Assembly (NCBI GenBank): GCA_035627375.1 | Contig: DASPLX010000006.1 | Span: forward strand, 1 to 64,000 | Direction of reading: 5' to 3' | Length of the DNA: 64,000 bases | Source: DASPLX01 sp035627375 | GTDB lineage: Bacteria; Pseudomonadota; Gammaproteobacteria; Burkholderiales; Burkholderiaceae_D | In this document: piece after piece, positions 59,501 through 64,000 of the stretch | How positions within the stretch are numbered: position 1 is the first letter of the stretch | How the letters are laid out: every line of letters starts with the position of its first letter | The notes under the pieces: model-generated | Seen by the model: the letters and a program-made list of their open reading frames with translations, nothing else | Database searches by the model: none | Told to the model about the DNA's origin: nothing | Position numbers and translations under genes: made by a program

Positions 59501-61304
59501 CGCCCAATGTGCCTCCGTTGAGATTGACCGGCGCGCTCCAAGAATCGCCAATGCGCGTATAACTGGCGGCATAGACAGTGCTGTCTTGCATGAAGAGGAC
59601 CACGCCGTCGCCATTCCGATCGAAGACGATCTTCGCGGATGTGACAGCCGCTGCGGCATTCTCCAACAGGGTACCGGTCGGATTGCTCCACGTTTCTGCA
59701 ATAGCGCTATAGCGCGACATGAACAAGCTGTCATTGCCGCTGCCTTCGGACGGATTTTTCTGCAGCCACAGCACATTGACGTTACCGGCCGCATCAATAG
59801 CCACGCTCGGCACCATCGCCGCAGCAATGTCGTTGTGATTGGCGCCGCCTTGATCGTCCAGGGCGGTCGCGCTTTCTTGCCAGGCCGCGCCGCTATGCAG
59901 TATGACCGCTAGGTTGTTCCGGCTACCGTCGCTTTGCACAAAACTGACCACGGCTCTACCGTTGTCGTTGATGGCGCCAATCGGCGTAGCTCCCGAGACA
60001 CAGCTTCCCATCAAGTGAGGTGTACTGTCCCAGACGCCGGCGACATACCGCTTCGCATAGACATTGTCGTTCTGAACCCAGGCGAGGAGCGCATTGCCGT
60101 TGGCGCTCATACTGATATGCGGTGCGACCGGATTGCCGGCCAGGCCGGTATTGAGGACGCTGCTTGCGCTCCACTTGTCGATAGCCTTGGAATACGAACT
60201 GACGCACAGCTCGGTTCCCAATGCCCACATCGCCAGACCGTTACCGTGCTGGTCCATGGTGATTTGCGGCGATGTCACGCCGGCAATGTTGCGTTGTTCA
60301 AGCGGGGTTACGGCCGACCATCCGTTAAACACGGCACTCAATCCGCTTGCGTTCGCCGTGGCCGGCACCGTTGACGTAGTCTGGGTATAACTCAGCGTGG
60401 TAGTCTTGCCTGCCCCATCTGTATAACTTTGCAGCTTGCCTTGATGCTCGCCGCTTTGGTAATAGGCAAAGCTGATATAAGTCCCGTCGCCTTGCGTGAT
60501 CGAGGCAACGCGGTTGCTGGCACCGTCATAGGTATAAGTAGTGACGTAACTATTGCCGTTACCGCTCGTGGCGACATTGTCTTCCGGCGTCAAATCGACT
60601 GTCACCGTGGTCAAGCGATTCAAGTCGTCGTAACCATACCGTGTCAGGGTTTGAGTCTGTCCGTTCGATGCCACCGAGATCGACAACAGGTTGCGGCCGT
60701 TGTTGACGCCGGCATCGCTGTAAGTCAACGTCATGACCTGGCCCGACTGATCGGTAATCGTCTCCAGCAAACCATTTGCCTTGTACCCGTAGGTCGTGGT
60801 ATTCCCGTCGCGATCGGCAACCGAGATCAGCTTGCCGGTGCCGTCGTAGATCTCCGTCACTCGGCTGCTGCCGTCGGTCCATGTCCATTGGCCGCCGCTA
60901 TAGCTCAGCGTGTCATGAGCGCCATCGCCGTCCGTGCTGACGTAGAGTCCCTTGGACGAATCGAAGTTGTAAGTAATCTCCGTACCGTGGCCGAAGCGCT
61001 TGGTCACGCCGGAAGGATTGGCATTGGGTGTCGACGGCAGATTGAACAGGGAGGCGACGTCCAACTGCCAGTTGTCCTGGTTATCGTCAGTCAGCAGACC
61101 TTGGGAGTTGTAAGTACGTACCAACGCAGTATCGAGTCCGGCTGATGTCAGGAATTCGTCCTGCGCCTGGATCACCAGGTTGCCGGTCCTGCCGTTGACA
61201 TACACCGCATCGGACTGCCCTGCCCGTCCGATCAAAGGGTTGCCCGAGGCGCCAAGAGTGTTGCCGAAAAGTCCCAGGCCATTGCTGCTGATGATGCTCG
61301 TCAT
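39468..61304 (-). CDS. Giant YD-repeat/Rhs-type protein, 7278 aa
   Basis: One uninterrupted frame. I chose ATG 61304 (GGGGAG 9 nt upstream) over ATG 61364. Approximate layout in residues: 1-310 N-terminal Rhs-like region (DAVYVNGRTGNLVIQAQDEF) and first YD repeats; 315-750 a propeller-like block of repeated NGNALLAWVQ/GRAVVSFVQ strands; 760-800 a LysM-like motif; 815-4290 a long YD-repeat shell (YDxxGRL, RYxYDxxGN); 4300-4810 fibronectin-like beta domains; 4985-5430 a second propeller-like block; 5440-6205 YD repeats and the Rhs core; 6225-6281 LysM (YVVQAGDTLQLIAQKLFG); 6310-6570 Gly/Ala-rich hydrophobic helices; 6575-7278 an unrecognised C-terminal tip. YD-repeat proteins usually form a hollow shell encapsulating a C-terminal effector. 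No Sec signal is obvious, and no T6SS or Tc partner lies in the window. The hydrolase and beta-helix genes precede it on the same strand. Confidence 0.93.
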   Translation of the reverse strand: MTSIISSNGLGLFGNTLGASGNPLIGRAGQSDAVYVNGRTGNLVIQAQDEFLTSAGLDTALVRTYNSQGLLTDDNQDNWQLDVASLFNLPSTPNANPSGVTKRFGHGTEITYNFDSSKGLYVSTDGDGAHDTLSYSGGQWTWTDGSSRVTEIYDGTGKLISVADRDGNTTTYGYKANGLLETITDQSGQVMTLTYSDAGVNNGRNLLSISVASNGQTQTLTRYGYDDLNRLTTVTVDLTPEDNVATSGNGNSYVTTYTYDGASNRVASITQGDGTYISFAYYQSGEHQGKLQSYTDGAGKTTTLSYTQTTSTVPATANASGLSAVFNGWSAVTPLEQRNIAGVTSPQITMDQHGNGLAMWALGTELCVSSYSKAIDKWSASSVLNTGLAGNPVAPHISMSANGNALLAWVQNDNVYAKRYVAGVWDSTPHLMGSCVSGATPIGAINDNGRAVVSFVQSDGSRNNLAVILHSGAAWQESATALDDQGGANHNDIAAAMVPSVAIDAAGNVNVLWLQKNPSEGSGNDSLFMSRYSAIAETWSNPTGTLLENAAAAVTSAKIVFDRNGDGVVLFMQDSTVYAASYTRIGDSWSAPVNLNGGTLGGATGVPHLSVSPNGTYALATWIQDNNVVARRYAGGAWQGTGAEPIENQAGNVFNPVGSVSNNGRLAVMFLQTNAGGSDNTILVNRYINGAWQSSADTSIGGTYKAGALGPYTPGITIDDQGDVNTIFLRRNSSQLNYGVRVQRRYDISNGERYYSVTDANLAPPTVAERWAAIAQSVYNDAAAAGALRAAMGDPALVAGTRLLVPPVLDYAKSTSLIHTTVTDPLGQVTTYVSDAATGMLRQVISPTVKVDGVDANPTTSYVYDANGNVIEVIDGDGNVTASSYDANGNLIKRRDAAGNTVEYTYNANNQLLTETRYLAPDPDGAHSGKPSQPAVTRYVYDVESHLRFIISPEGRVQEYRYDGNGNVALTLAQSRASGKVGQRTAAIAYIQDKYTAANFTETNLVAWVNGLGVDLSKRIERVDYAYDFRGNLSKTTAYATINTTDGGGVIDGNESVTRYVYDQRGRLLQTIDPRGSTNTPNAANANLPYATTYTYDGLGRVLSTNQWLQNGQLRTTVATYADTFSDPADPAAASRVLTTVTIDSTHSLTTTSVYDKRGILLSVAQSDHGGNVLGITSYRYDVDGRLRITTDPLGNKTYLLYDGAGRVVATIDALGVMVENAYDKAGNLIRQIRYATPLSDQQVANLSAVDVQGDLLNIVLDDTMRPTLDNNQDRVTRKIYDNANRLAADITPSDTDAAQGYVTQYFYDGTGQLTDTIRYIHAIPVASLTAATSAAQVAALVKTSGEDRHVRYFHDYDGKLAATLDGEGYLTENQYNAAGELVHSIRYGNATTPSLRSTGTLAALKASIGTNAVLDQHTYHFYNAKGQLAGTLDAEGYLTTYQYDLAGNQTQHVRYYNKAAAYTGTQTLAQLIPAPHANDAVTTTSYNGANQILTVNVKAGTTSPSANGTETRYTYNNAGQLLKTERAWGADEVRTAQARYDVQGRVTQELTAKGNAALEDLDAVLDVAPPPADLAGQLDALWTQYGLNDPRPTDAAAMREAIWTQYSLTHAYDRGGRRISTIDQNGNKTLFFYDARDRLSHTVNARGEVVETRYNAFGQASESIRYTGRIATDGLNGGSVTDTLTSRLNAIAADGTGPNADSHTRINYTLRGAIKQAIDAMGKQTEYAYTAFGELKTQRDPIAAGVDTLSHRTYDRRGLLKTLVEDVDQGAYVGIERTTKREYDAFGRITQEWDGNNNPRSYAYDKLGRTVSVTDPSGTRTTAYDAFSRILSVTDARNAALATTSYAYDDSARSFTVTTPENITVKTTYNRHGQKIAVEDGRHNITTYHYDKNGNLTKTIQADGTLNLTTQAVYDRAGRLITTLDANGRATVLSYDAANRVLSRAIDPPSHTHPVTGEAVANPGGLNLVTSYSFDGQGRTVTVTDPGGTVTHTTFDANGRVTQTAVDPATIVNANDGTSAPNPDGLNLRTVYGYDDQGRVLTVTTGAGTAAARTTKYVYDRLGRRIETHVDPVNYIDPVTGDNIANPDALDLTTYHTYDGNNNVISTTDANGHKTHYYYDGSDRLIYTLDALDGLAWNEYDGRGNLIKRTRFASSLAGDGFPAEPTRAQIDARRAVIADPQHDEVTSYYYDKDSRLIATVDAMGYLIERKLNANGNPDQIVAWATALPARPGADTRPTPVAGDTCHTTSFYYDQAERLVASVDGAGNLVERKLDANGNLVQNIVWATPVARTAPETIPAADASDVANNKKQTTSYYYDGANRLVATVDGMGYLIQQELNAAGKVMRSIAWATAIARTAPETHPAPVANDASRVTSYYYDDAHRLVATVDPEGYLVERELDANGNEVRRIAWNTAVTLTVPGVKPTAVANDTNHIVSTYYDKGNRVKATVDGEGYLVEFEWDGKGKLKKRTAWETAIDRPAVDTYPSPSPTDVTGNRRQVVSYDYDANGRLHTETNGLGQITTYGYDAKGNRTSVISALAGPLTTSDETYYLELRKQFGATTAGGAGMSAAEVAANPAVQANLIARCTTTYSYDAADRLVQVKDPKNHTETYTYDAYGNRIVVTDKRGHQRVSYYDDNNRKTLEVDAEGYVTQYTYTSTGKIKSHTLFSQPVAVPANPAVLPAPTSTPSLDRTVTYEYNDRDELIRRIDGEGYRTEYSYDSAGNRTESRQAFDLAATQWATTRYYYDKRGQLRFTLSPAGFLTEQRFDAYGNRTHLLTYDTPLTSLPAAGAMPVPAESLEDRGTTWQYDKNNRAYNETRRVRHTDQGTQYVTQSITYDAHGNRRVVTDAVGSAMDTRTIEYKYDAANRLTDVIRPVTSSQSVTTHYAHDAVGNVVTRYDAYQTGAANERITWFLYDENNRLVLETNPLLASTLMTYDENGNLRTRTIGTGGDTRTEIHTYDRNNRRISTEDAAGNVTGYAYNAAGETSSTTNANYQQLISNDNSYYGELRQRLGAPAAVEHLTDAHRMIMKAACTITYRHDRNGRLVAVQDANGIETRYTYDGQGNKRTERQAYGMVGEERLTSYDYDPDGRLTNVFNALGGVTEYRYDGGSRNISLTVDANGNEESRTYDLLGRLETVIRHGGEHGGIKIAHEYDLRGNIVKTTTSHADGADARAVIFTYDKMDRRVSMTDDEGFTTTYGHNDHGEQTSVTRGQYLLNQGDAGFVQAKKDRAFPLTISYTYDKGGRVETMTDGAGNVTRYGYDVANNRTSVTVADNELGDGRGGITEKRTTGYKYDKANRLTEIYTPMGGAIQPQTVYLYDAAGNKITEKILQRAARSFIVPNDVSNDAAGWNLIAGILYGSNSPAVGAALHARVGADVDLVAGMVLADLPASLAGHPLNAELSTREAVWSVTNYEYDNQGRMTASVDAHLVRTEYVYDAVGNLKTTIYAKGTADQRTVKAEYDLLNRKTADIDALDNRTAYRYDAVGNRIKVTDALGYVAHYYYNALNQLTTVLDPEHGGKTFEYDSGGRVIKERTHMTRYVGAVSDTVPPALVDADSDRIVEFIYDGSGQLREHRLADGTVHQFAYNGAGLKITDTLFGNAVEPRVLHYEYDGNGRLSKLIDVDGTETTYDYDGAGNKTREITMVREVPEALDLRQRRITEYDYDLNNRNTARRVYEEKRLQWISGPVTTKTLLSDHRYGYDLVGNRVSETAMQGEIAGSALPIGATGTARFFHYDKLNRLTDEATDLGLLHLATGEEWNPAWNDHLHYEYDLVGNRKSVTDRRGYTTEYKYDKCNRLTHEIQPEVTIFTIAGGAQSLRPEIVREYDALGRVVQITDANGYKTSNWFDGRGLQIAQRNGDDAFVEYRYNMAGQQLEKTEYAVRMTGKARVLGERPTPPVGERRVTSYAYDKAGRLTQTTLPEVVVHGVVDGELQPGNSKRPAELHLYDHYGNQIASRDRNENWSYFFYDSKGRVAASVDVLGYMAEFDYDRQGKLVRKKIYTKQLDQATLNGLKQQADAAWTQQEATGQPVAQLARPAVPAPAAATHDRDELYVTDYEYDALGRLTQELAPEIIVTDPHKFGSILESPHSAHRPKTTYAYGLDGNLFSKTVGAGTPEALTDYYFYDRANRLSSTVEGVTNAGNDGILTTFDHDGNGNVTMRRRYYRAVPESALAVGATREQLVDSLPAQYHEQNQAIAYTYDSLNRLATQTDWMHEEQYSLDDNDDDIVQAFSYDAAGNRTRHVDGDGYVTRMAYDAAGRLIESIDPEKRADTVFEYDVFGNLVRSYSGFTTEPGMSRATGMAAKVANNIGATSVGDEVTLNWTVRQGTMRSWVVYGRESIRDINAPWLLNPDSGLGYTGKTAVVTHDPLAPTSQAAIKLGAIGYSQPICFRVVTEDDSGNLTWSEEKIIRPAPHYEQLSITRPTSTSLSVQVRFDANVESATLDFGAPGQLYSTVNFVQQPNSDVWTALIEAPAGVDPATLAYAVNWKGVVNGAIYRGEENLFATALDRAGIRTTASTEYQPGDTYRIALTSAMPSALHARFPTIRALYRSASGSENYRTADVTAVVSAGGVTTYRLTLGGDTPLIMGNYEVMLEGLDGSGKPIAVLDRFNYFVQDGAPTTVHNSASVPAPAEGLGSSMRMLVNGAAVTISPDRDDEDLAGAPPERMLADLPPLAAGASADYVTLFGDEFSATHTASVTAGNVTASALDLNLQATLSAAEVQNVGSEGLYLGWSAVGGESTTFVQVAATGGNGYAVTVRALPRSGQYNLELYYLDKQGNKVIVERRRVDTVSWSSQAWTGRSLTLHAEERGRLQSQNGAIVLVQDSYREYRHAPLDVSLRTTQHSHAGMNTDFDEGLGMSHMAESTYDALNAKTKSNDQDGLWREFRVNANGDTVATVLYGKVESGAYVPNDEEDPTGPLMTLFERDAGGRLVKQWDEFVRAPDNSYVRPMTNYTYDVLNRVTSKTTSRLGPNSVPAPRPQGWDAEAVLRESLSGSVSQVQTAFDRNGNGFAIFVSGNDLYWTEYDKNTNTWSDPAVEGLDGTHKLDGSLGYFPQYPHMSMSANGNVVVTWHQSNGNYVRTRINGVWSPARSSNPVKLSTTFYGGGQQRCAIADNGRAVVTFVENNNIYAYIFDGSSWQQSPAGQSIDDLGGTNTGGIGNSFKPSVYIDESGDIVLMWLQANVGESALSLRYARYSAATGQWTAPVGNQIESSNDAIGDAKMVLDKDGNGWVLFTQGSNSYYNATVYARRYTKGATNPWGELLNFGTTSQGYHIDLSLSPDGRSALALWTRSTPGGNSNGYTDVVARRYVDGQWVGTGPEVVENRTGMTFIPRGSISNSGEAIVVFANDDSNSGGARSFYASRFANGAWSGVTEGSLSLESINYSVDNNAANSPISVAIDGDGNVNVLWTQGVSNTGAWNLYGRRYESGRGRQTDSRTWRYEYNAVGLVRETNPNHGVNGMNGQVHTYMDQFGRVTAIVSAANRVSLKFYDNKGRLEEERDGNGTRIAYGYDRLDRMVSKTDGRGLATTGSSELERGDYTIRYEYDQRDRLLKVRQAQGFHLAYDDRQMYKDERERLGYTEFVPGTISGERRVQAAADLNESDKQTLIDLYTTTYRYDGRNNRIEMIANGSNQRNEAAAPYGWERKLQNVQRIQEIYDGLGRITKTRRRVDPDGERSLHSLQWAETEREYDVYGNLVKETDAENRVTIDRRYGAFGRLAWDFQKDIEYDYDNYGHVQSERKTTGSQSIAKHYDRLGRLTRIENSETGVSTEYTYTLDGLRHSEKTTAPDPMNGNTPKLMRDIRYFYDDKGQLKRWHDWQTCAHENFEYDADGYLTRVFTDTWAEDDWIPENSILGGPDKRFAKWMGPVNDVGAPLPMDPDSTWRKINNYYEYDNGGRLKRKYRLSGSNEETVLRTYEYDAANNVVASFDGVSNIPSDNVKREFKYQDGSTGIDANNRRAIARGSSPNPNGPEDVEQKWQYDVRGNVTHSSEKTRFSKPGAVMDSMTIVDSKYNESNQLYYQYSSTVKDEGIDGSTVRNTWQTQTIDYDYAGRVDLITNDSDGTVTADGDTTDLTAYRMTYQHDYRSDGQIETIEATRDDLDDEDVENIVRHTWNYYDAFGQRKEVVREQEEGMVANAVASYVTDNEGRILFVKDDDGKQTGGSHQRITAMDYLYANGTPRGEIGTNHEGGTVCNFDRGDYDSAPQIASMGGRFSYYPSLQANSPDSSFTYVVQAGDTLQLIAQKLFGTGSLWYVIADANGLTGNETLTPNMSLRIPNTTQNGIGHREPLYNESHITGSLLPSAVPAPPEVDKCAAVGTIIVAVVVAVAVSVATWGAATGIAAAGVSAVATAALTAAAGAGIAVVGETIRQTTNMVAGWQKGFDMGQVAVAGIGGAFGGAASGLGAYAKAAQLMGTAADMAKLAQTGLSVAGQVSTQLLSRHFAKGKDKRDFNWSGIFGAAIPGLVGLNNNTIAADVGRVGVSWASLAFSSGESTDWANTLSTTFGTGAGWIPTGNNFVAQTAVQLGSTAMAATMAYAVTRSDKGLAAWTAHSAGQGVGNGIISWGTAKLENERSERLMQEEAARKQRWAMRGAQAGIEVREKVLADKLHSLEESTGGPSAGFDRRLYEDGIPGDQRLAVLVHEQVGVWYDQDGKAHPDVRGYDVPVEELDARLDASATPYLPPMPSRPGSTQGTVTEAKHKPSITKHVGADEIAAGLREVEKNTEALMNWKSEIDMSGVLNESHIPGEIAMASEPESAVSEEPLMTPMQDSASRDDIANAEASLTQARAHYQAIANSNYYKLRDPNEIPYVVDFDIPYMGSLFRNGGPITQLRAGWNREMDESLERVRANEIALGKYMGLERGVNHALQFVGNLSLAMLQIPENIANLPTTFARGGIKVENGMKLAYRHNKPGEAALEIGSAVAETALALLDVKLGLDGLSAVKAAGAPKNPWITVTDEAMAAHEVTTVTRWGRPGLQSGDWVMEGGPTATNYFLSGKWQPGLGNQFASIAGAETFVVPKSALVPPEGYGVDGGIKALFGQYRYQPAMSIGSGEGGAIARNGRPAFINVDEEIPLGDADLLDLSAPPPLPRRINNGTGNLPFDLYGDPMYDAAALARRVESTGGTRVTYVGPPVTEHFDGEPYRAAWTASARLSPDKKLLTFDTQTDANLGKLAAERFIEENHPGQRYNVGSGTHGDERGFNAATPGMSFELRARSFVTTDLIMHPDATIFDLSTPLTAHRYYAAENSYQLTVRNWCYSSGDRFVPPVADKVRP
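53800..54760. repeat. Tandem 180-195 bp repeats inside the giant gene
   Basis: Five to six consecutive units of 60-65 codons, each containing a YYYD-xx-RLVATVD-xxGYL block, an ELNAxG segment and an Ala-Trp-Ala-Thr linker with Pro-rich end. Anchor sites lie near 53978, 54168, 54347, 54542 and 54729. They are more alike than the general YD repeats, so they look like recent in-gene duplication. Confidence 0.65.
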
Positions 61305-61570
61305 GAAATCGCTCCCCGTCAGAATCTTGAAATTCGCCGACCACCCGCTCGAAATCGAGTGCACGGCCTATCTGGGGCATTACATCCAGCGATTGCGGAC
61401 AGTTTTTAGACGCGGATACGAAATTCTTGCGCGCATGCGACGAGCCACCGATCTATCGGATCGGCGGCTCCGCAACTGCAAAGGTGGAGGAAAACAGGAG
61501 GGAACGGCGGCTCCGCCTGCGATAAAACTACTGAGGGCGAAAAGGCGTGAACCGGCAGGAGCGAGGCGGC
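61305..61570. other. Upstream gap of the giant gene
   Basis: About 266 bp separate the hydrolase stop from the giant gene start. No shared element, clear promoter hexamers or small gene is visible. The giant gene could have its own promoter here or be read from the hydrolase. Confidence 0.4.
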
Positions 61571-62452
61571 TTATCGCAGCATATCCGAGAAGAAGTTCCT
61601 GGCAGCCGCGTCCGCCTTGCTCTTGGCGACGACGTCTTCCAGGATACAACTGCCGGAAACGCTCCTGCAGCCGTCGAAGCTGTGCCTGGCTCCCGCATAC
61701 TCTTCGATGATCCGAAAATTCGTATCGCCCGCTTGCCAGGCGCGGTCGCGGCGCGTTTGGCAATAGCCGGTCATATACAGCGGGTCTGCCTCGCCATGAA
61801 ATATCTTGAACGGTGCGTACGGAACATAGGCACTATTGACGATGCCGCCGAACGCGCCGTACAAGCCGCATCCGGGATAGAACGACACACCGGCGCGAAA
61901 CGGCTGCCTTGCCTGCGTCGTCGACAGCGCGGCCATGACGCTGCTGCCGCCGTGCGACCAGCCCAGCAAGGCGATTCGGTGCGGATCGACTCGCACGCTC
62001 GCAGTTCGCACCAGGTAGTCATAGCCGGCGAGTGCATCCAGAGGGCGATCTTTGACTTCGGAAACACCCGCCGCCCCATTGCCGCATTGATTCTGCGGTA
62101 CCGCGGCACCCGTTGAGGGATCGGTGCGGCCGGTAAAACTGTCGACCAGCAGCGCGACGTAGCCGTCCCGCACGAGCGCATTGCCCCACTCGCGGAACAG
62201 CGTTTGGATATTGGTGTAGCCGGCGTTAGGCTGACTGTAGGAATAGGCGCCGCCGCAACCGTGCATCATGATGACCGCGCCTCGCGGGACATCGGTTTCG
62301 CTTGCTGCCGCGGCAAACAGAAATCCCTTCAATGCAATGCCTTGTGCATTCGTGAAACTCACCGGCACCGGTGCGCTCTGCTGGGCGTGAGCCGAAACCG
62401 AGATCGCGAATCCGAACGCCGCTATCAAGGCGGATTGAATGCATGTCTTCAT
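61571..62452 (-). CDS. Secreted dienelactone-hydrolase-family alpha/beta hydrolase
   Basis: 293 aa from ATG 62452, with AAGGAG 7 nt upstream; an in-frame ATG at 62482 lacks such a site. Signal peptide ALIAAFGFAISVSAHA at the N-terminus. Oxyanion segment VIMMHGCGG, nucleophile elbow GWSHGGS, acid HGEADPLY and His in GARHSFDG give a full Ser-Asp-His triad in dienelactone-hydrolase order. Several Cys pairs in the second half fit a periplasmic location. It probably cleaves an ester, perhaps on polysaccharide acyl groups given the neighbouring beta-helix protein (inference). It follows that gene by 58 nt on the same strand. Confidence 0.88.
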   Translation of the reverse strand: MKTCIQSALIAAFGFAISVSAHAQQSAPVPVSFTNAQGIALKGFLFAAAASETDVPRGAVIMMHGCGGAYSYSQPNAGYTNIQTLFREWGNALVRDGYVALLVDSFTGRTDPSTGAAVPQNQCGNGAAGVSEVKDRPLDALAGYDYLVRTASVRVDPHRIALLGWSHGGSSVMAALSTTQARQPFRAGVSFYPGCGLYGAFGGIVNSAYVPYAPFKIFHGEADPLYMTGYCQTRRDRAWQAGDTNFRIIEEYAGARHSFDGCRSVSGSCILEDVVAKSKADAAARNFFSDMLR

Positions 62453-62510
62453 TGTTACTCCTTGTTCGCCGATATTCGTCATGTCCCTGCGAACTCGCGA
62501 TACCCTGCCA

Positions 62511-64000
62511 TCACAAGCCGCTGATATCGAAATTCGTCACCGAGTTATTCGTCGGCACGTACGAAACCTGGTTTGGCGACACGCCTTGCGTCCAAGAATA
62601 TTGGACCACGCCTTGCCGCTGCTCGCTGTCCGATGTGCATCGAATTGCCTTGCCGCCGTTGATGGAAACGCCGCCGGCCTGCAACCACACCGATGGCCTC
62701 GCGCTGGTCCAGTTCGGCTCAAGCGTGTTTTCCACGATGAACGTGTCCGTAAACGTGACGCCGTCCACGCGCAAGCTGCCCGCGGGAAAAGTCGTCTTCG
62801 ACGTCAGCGTCAGGCCGAAATAGCCGTTGCCCCACGACCGGAGTTTCGTTACGGCGATGTTGGTGCCTGCCTCCACCGACATGCCATGTCCCAAATTGGC
62901 ATAAGTGCGCAGGTCCGTAATCGCGATATTCGAAGGTCGGTGCTGAGGCGCCTGGCTTCCGATCAACAGCCCTGTTCCATAATTGTGATGAAGCAAATTA
63001 TCGTAAAGGCCGATATTGGCCGGATTCGGCACGGACCCCAAGGTTTCCGGAGCTGTGACGATGTACATGCCTGCTCCTTTGTAATGCCACGTTCCTGCGG
63101 AATCTACTGTCGCGTAGCCGTTATGATGGATGTTATTGTTGCGCAGCGTCACATTGGGCGAGACAATGCCCACGCCTACCCCGCCGAACGGTCCGCTCGT
63201 ATTTTTGACCTCGTTATTTTCGACAGTGACCGGCGGCGCGCCGTAGAGGGCTTCGATCGTATTGACATAGATGCCTGCTTTCGGGATGCCGTCCAGAACA
63301 GAATCGCTGATGCTGCCGCCGGAACCCAGGGCAAAGGTGATGCCGTCCAGGTTGGATGGCTTGCACATGCGGGCTCCGCCGACCGTTTCGTCATATTTCA
63401 TCCAAATGTCCTGCACCAGGCAATTGGTGCAGCGATTCAACTGTATCCCGGAATTGCTCGTGCCGCCGCGCGGTCCGTTCGTCAATTCGATCTTGAAATT
63501 CTGGATCTTGACCCCGGATGCCGATGTCGTGATGTACGAGCCGTCGGCGCGCCGTAAATCGCTGAGCTGAAATGCGCCCGGAAACTGCTCCGGATTGCAC
63601 GGCTCAACGCGAATCGTGGCGTACGAAGCGGCGGCGCCGGATTGCAGCGCCGCGGCACTGACGTCCGGGCCCGTAAATGCCATGTTGCTGTAATTGGGAC
63701 GAATCGGCGTCCTCACCAGATATTTGCCGGCGGGAAAATACACCGTCCGTTCTGTTGCGCTCAATGACGAAGCGCACTCTACCGCCTCGGCGATGCCCGG
63801 CGCGTCGTCGACCGAGCTGTCCGGCGCGGCATTGGAAACCACTCGGTTCAGATAAGCTTCGACATTTACACGATTCCCGGACGAGACGCTGCCGGCCCTG
63901 CAACAGGCGGCGCCGACGCAGGCCGCGCTATCCAGATGGCGATTGGCGCCTCGGCAGACTCCGCCGCTCAGGCAAGACGGCCCGGTACAAGTTTGAGATG
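62511..64000 (-). CDS. Beta-helix (pectate-lyase-fold) protein, 5' end cut by window edge
   Basis: The frame is open from the TGA at 62511-62513 to the right edge, so the start lies outside; a GTG at 63842 is only internal. The visible N-terminal 40 residues are Cys-rich, with Gly/Ser between the cysteines (SCLSGGVC, ACVGAACC). Next comes an FPAGKYLVRTPI motif that opens many right-handed beta-helix enzymes, then repeated coils with Asn/Gly turns (VTLRNNNIHHNG, IGLYDNLLHHNYGTGLLIGS). It is probably a secreted carbohydrate-active or surface protein; no reaction is assigned. Like the lipoprotein at the left edge it is of beta-helix type, but the two do not look like close copies. Confidence 0.82.
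   Translation of the reverse strand, partial: SQTCTGPSCLSGGVCRGANRHLDSAACVGAACCRAGSVSSGNRVNVEAYLNRVVSNAAPDSSVDDAPGIAEAVECASSLSATERTVYFPAGKYLVRTPIRPNYSNMAFTGPDVSAAALQSGAAASYATIRVEPCNPEQFPGAFQLSDLRRADGSYITTSASGVKIQNFKIELTNGPRGGTSNSGIQLNRCTNCLVQDIWMKYDETVGGARMCKPSNLDGITFALGSGGSISDSVLDGIPKAGIYVNTIEALYGAPPVTVENNEVKNTSGPFGGVGVGIVSPNVTLRNNNIHHNGYATVDSAGTWHYKGAGMYIVTAPETLGSVPNPANIGLYDNLLHHNYGTGLLIGSQAPQHRPSNIAITDLRTYANLGHGMSVEAGTNIAVTKLRSWGNGYFGLTLTSKTTFPAGSLRVDGVTFTDTFIVENTLEPNWTSARPSVWLQAGGVSINGGKAIRCTSDSEQRQGVVQYSWTQGVSPNQVSYVPTNNSVTNFDISGL

Overview
The window looks like the chromosome of a betaproteobacterium of the Burkholderiales, possibly an Oxalobacteraceae-type soil or rhizosphere organism. 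This is inferred from high-GC coding sequence and protein flavour and was not tested by search. No rRNA, tRNA, CRISPR array or insertion sequence was seen.

Region 1 (1-7.4 kb): a secreted beta-helix lipoprotein gene (minus, cut by the left edge) diverges from a TPR protein gene followed by an accessory secB. A possible 35-aa small protein and a zinc metallopeptidase come next. A 770-aa RTX-type repeat protein, on the minus strand, closes the region.

Region 2 (7.4-26.7 kb): one uninterrupted minus-strand operon of 24 flagellar genes, fliQ-fliR-flhB-flhA-flgF-G-A-H-I-B-C-fliE-F-(G)-H-I-J-(K)-flgD-E-fliM-N-O-P. Eleven junctions are ATGA or TGATG stop/start overlaps. It encodes a full export gate, MS ring, rod, P and L rings and hook. 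The FliG-position protein has no C-terminal torque domain, the FliM is short and SctQ-like, FlgD is short, and the FliK-position protein is unrecognisable. No flagellin, cap, hook-filament junction, stator, FliL or chemotaxis gene lies in the window.

Region 3 (26.9-39.2 kb): four paralogous MalT/LAL-type ATP-dependent LuxR regulators of about 940 aa, one minus and three plus, with a 3' relic of a fifth copy between the third and fourth.

Region 4 (39.5-64 kb): a minus-strand group of a beta-helix protein gene (cut by the right edge), a secreted dienelactone-hydrolase-like enzyme, and a 7278-aa YD-repeat/Rhs-type protein with two inserted propeller-like domains, LysM modules and an AT-richer C-terminal tip.

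The main non-coding discovery is a bipartite cis element seen four times. It is a 15-bp palindrome (TTTCRYRATRYGAAA) followed after 6 bp by a C-run/G-run hairpin. It precedes the beta-helix lipoprotein, the TPR-secB pair, the flagellar operon and the first LuxR regulator, always in the same orientation relative to the gene and in three cases about 70-80 nt before the start codon. This suggests one regulon linking a divergent flagellar-type export machine, an accessory SecB chaperone, surface proteins and a LAL regulator.
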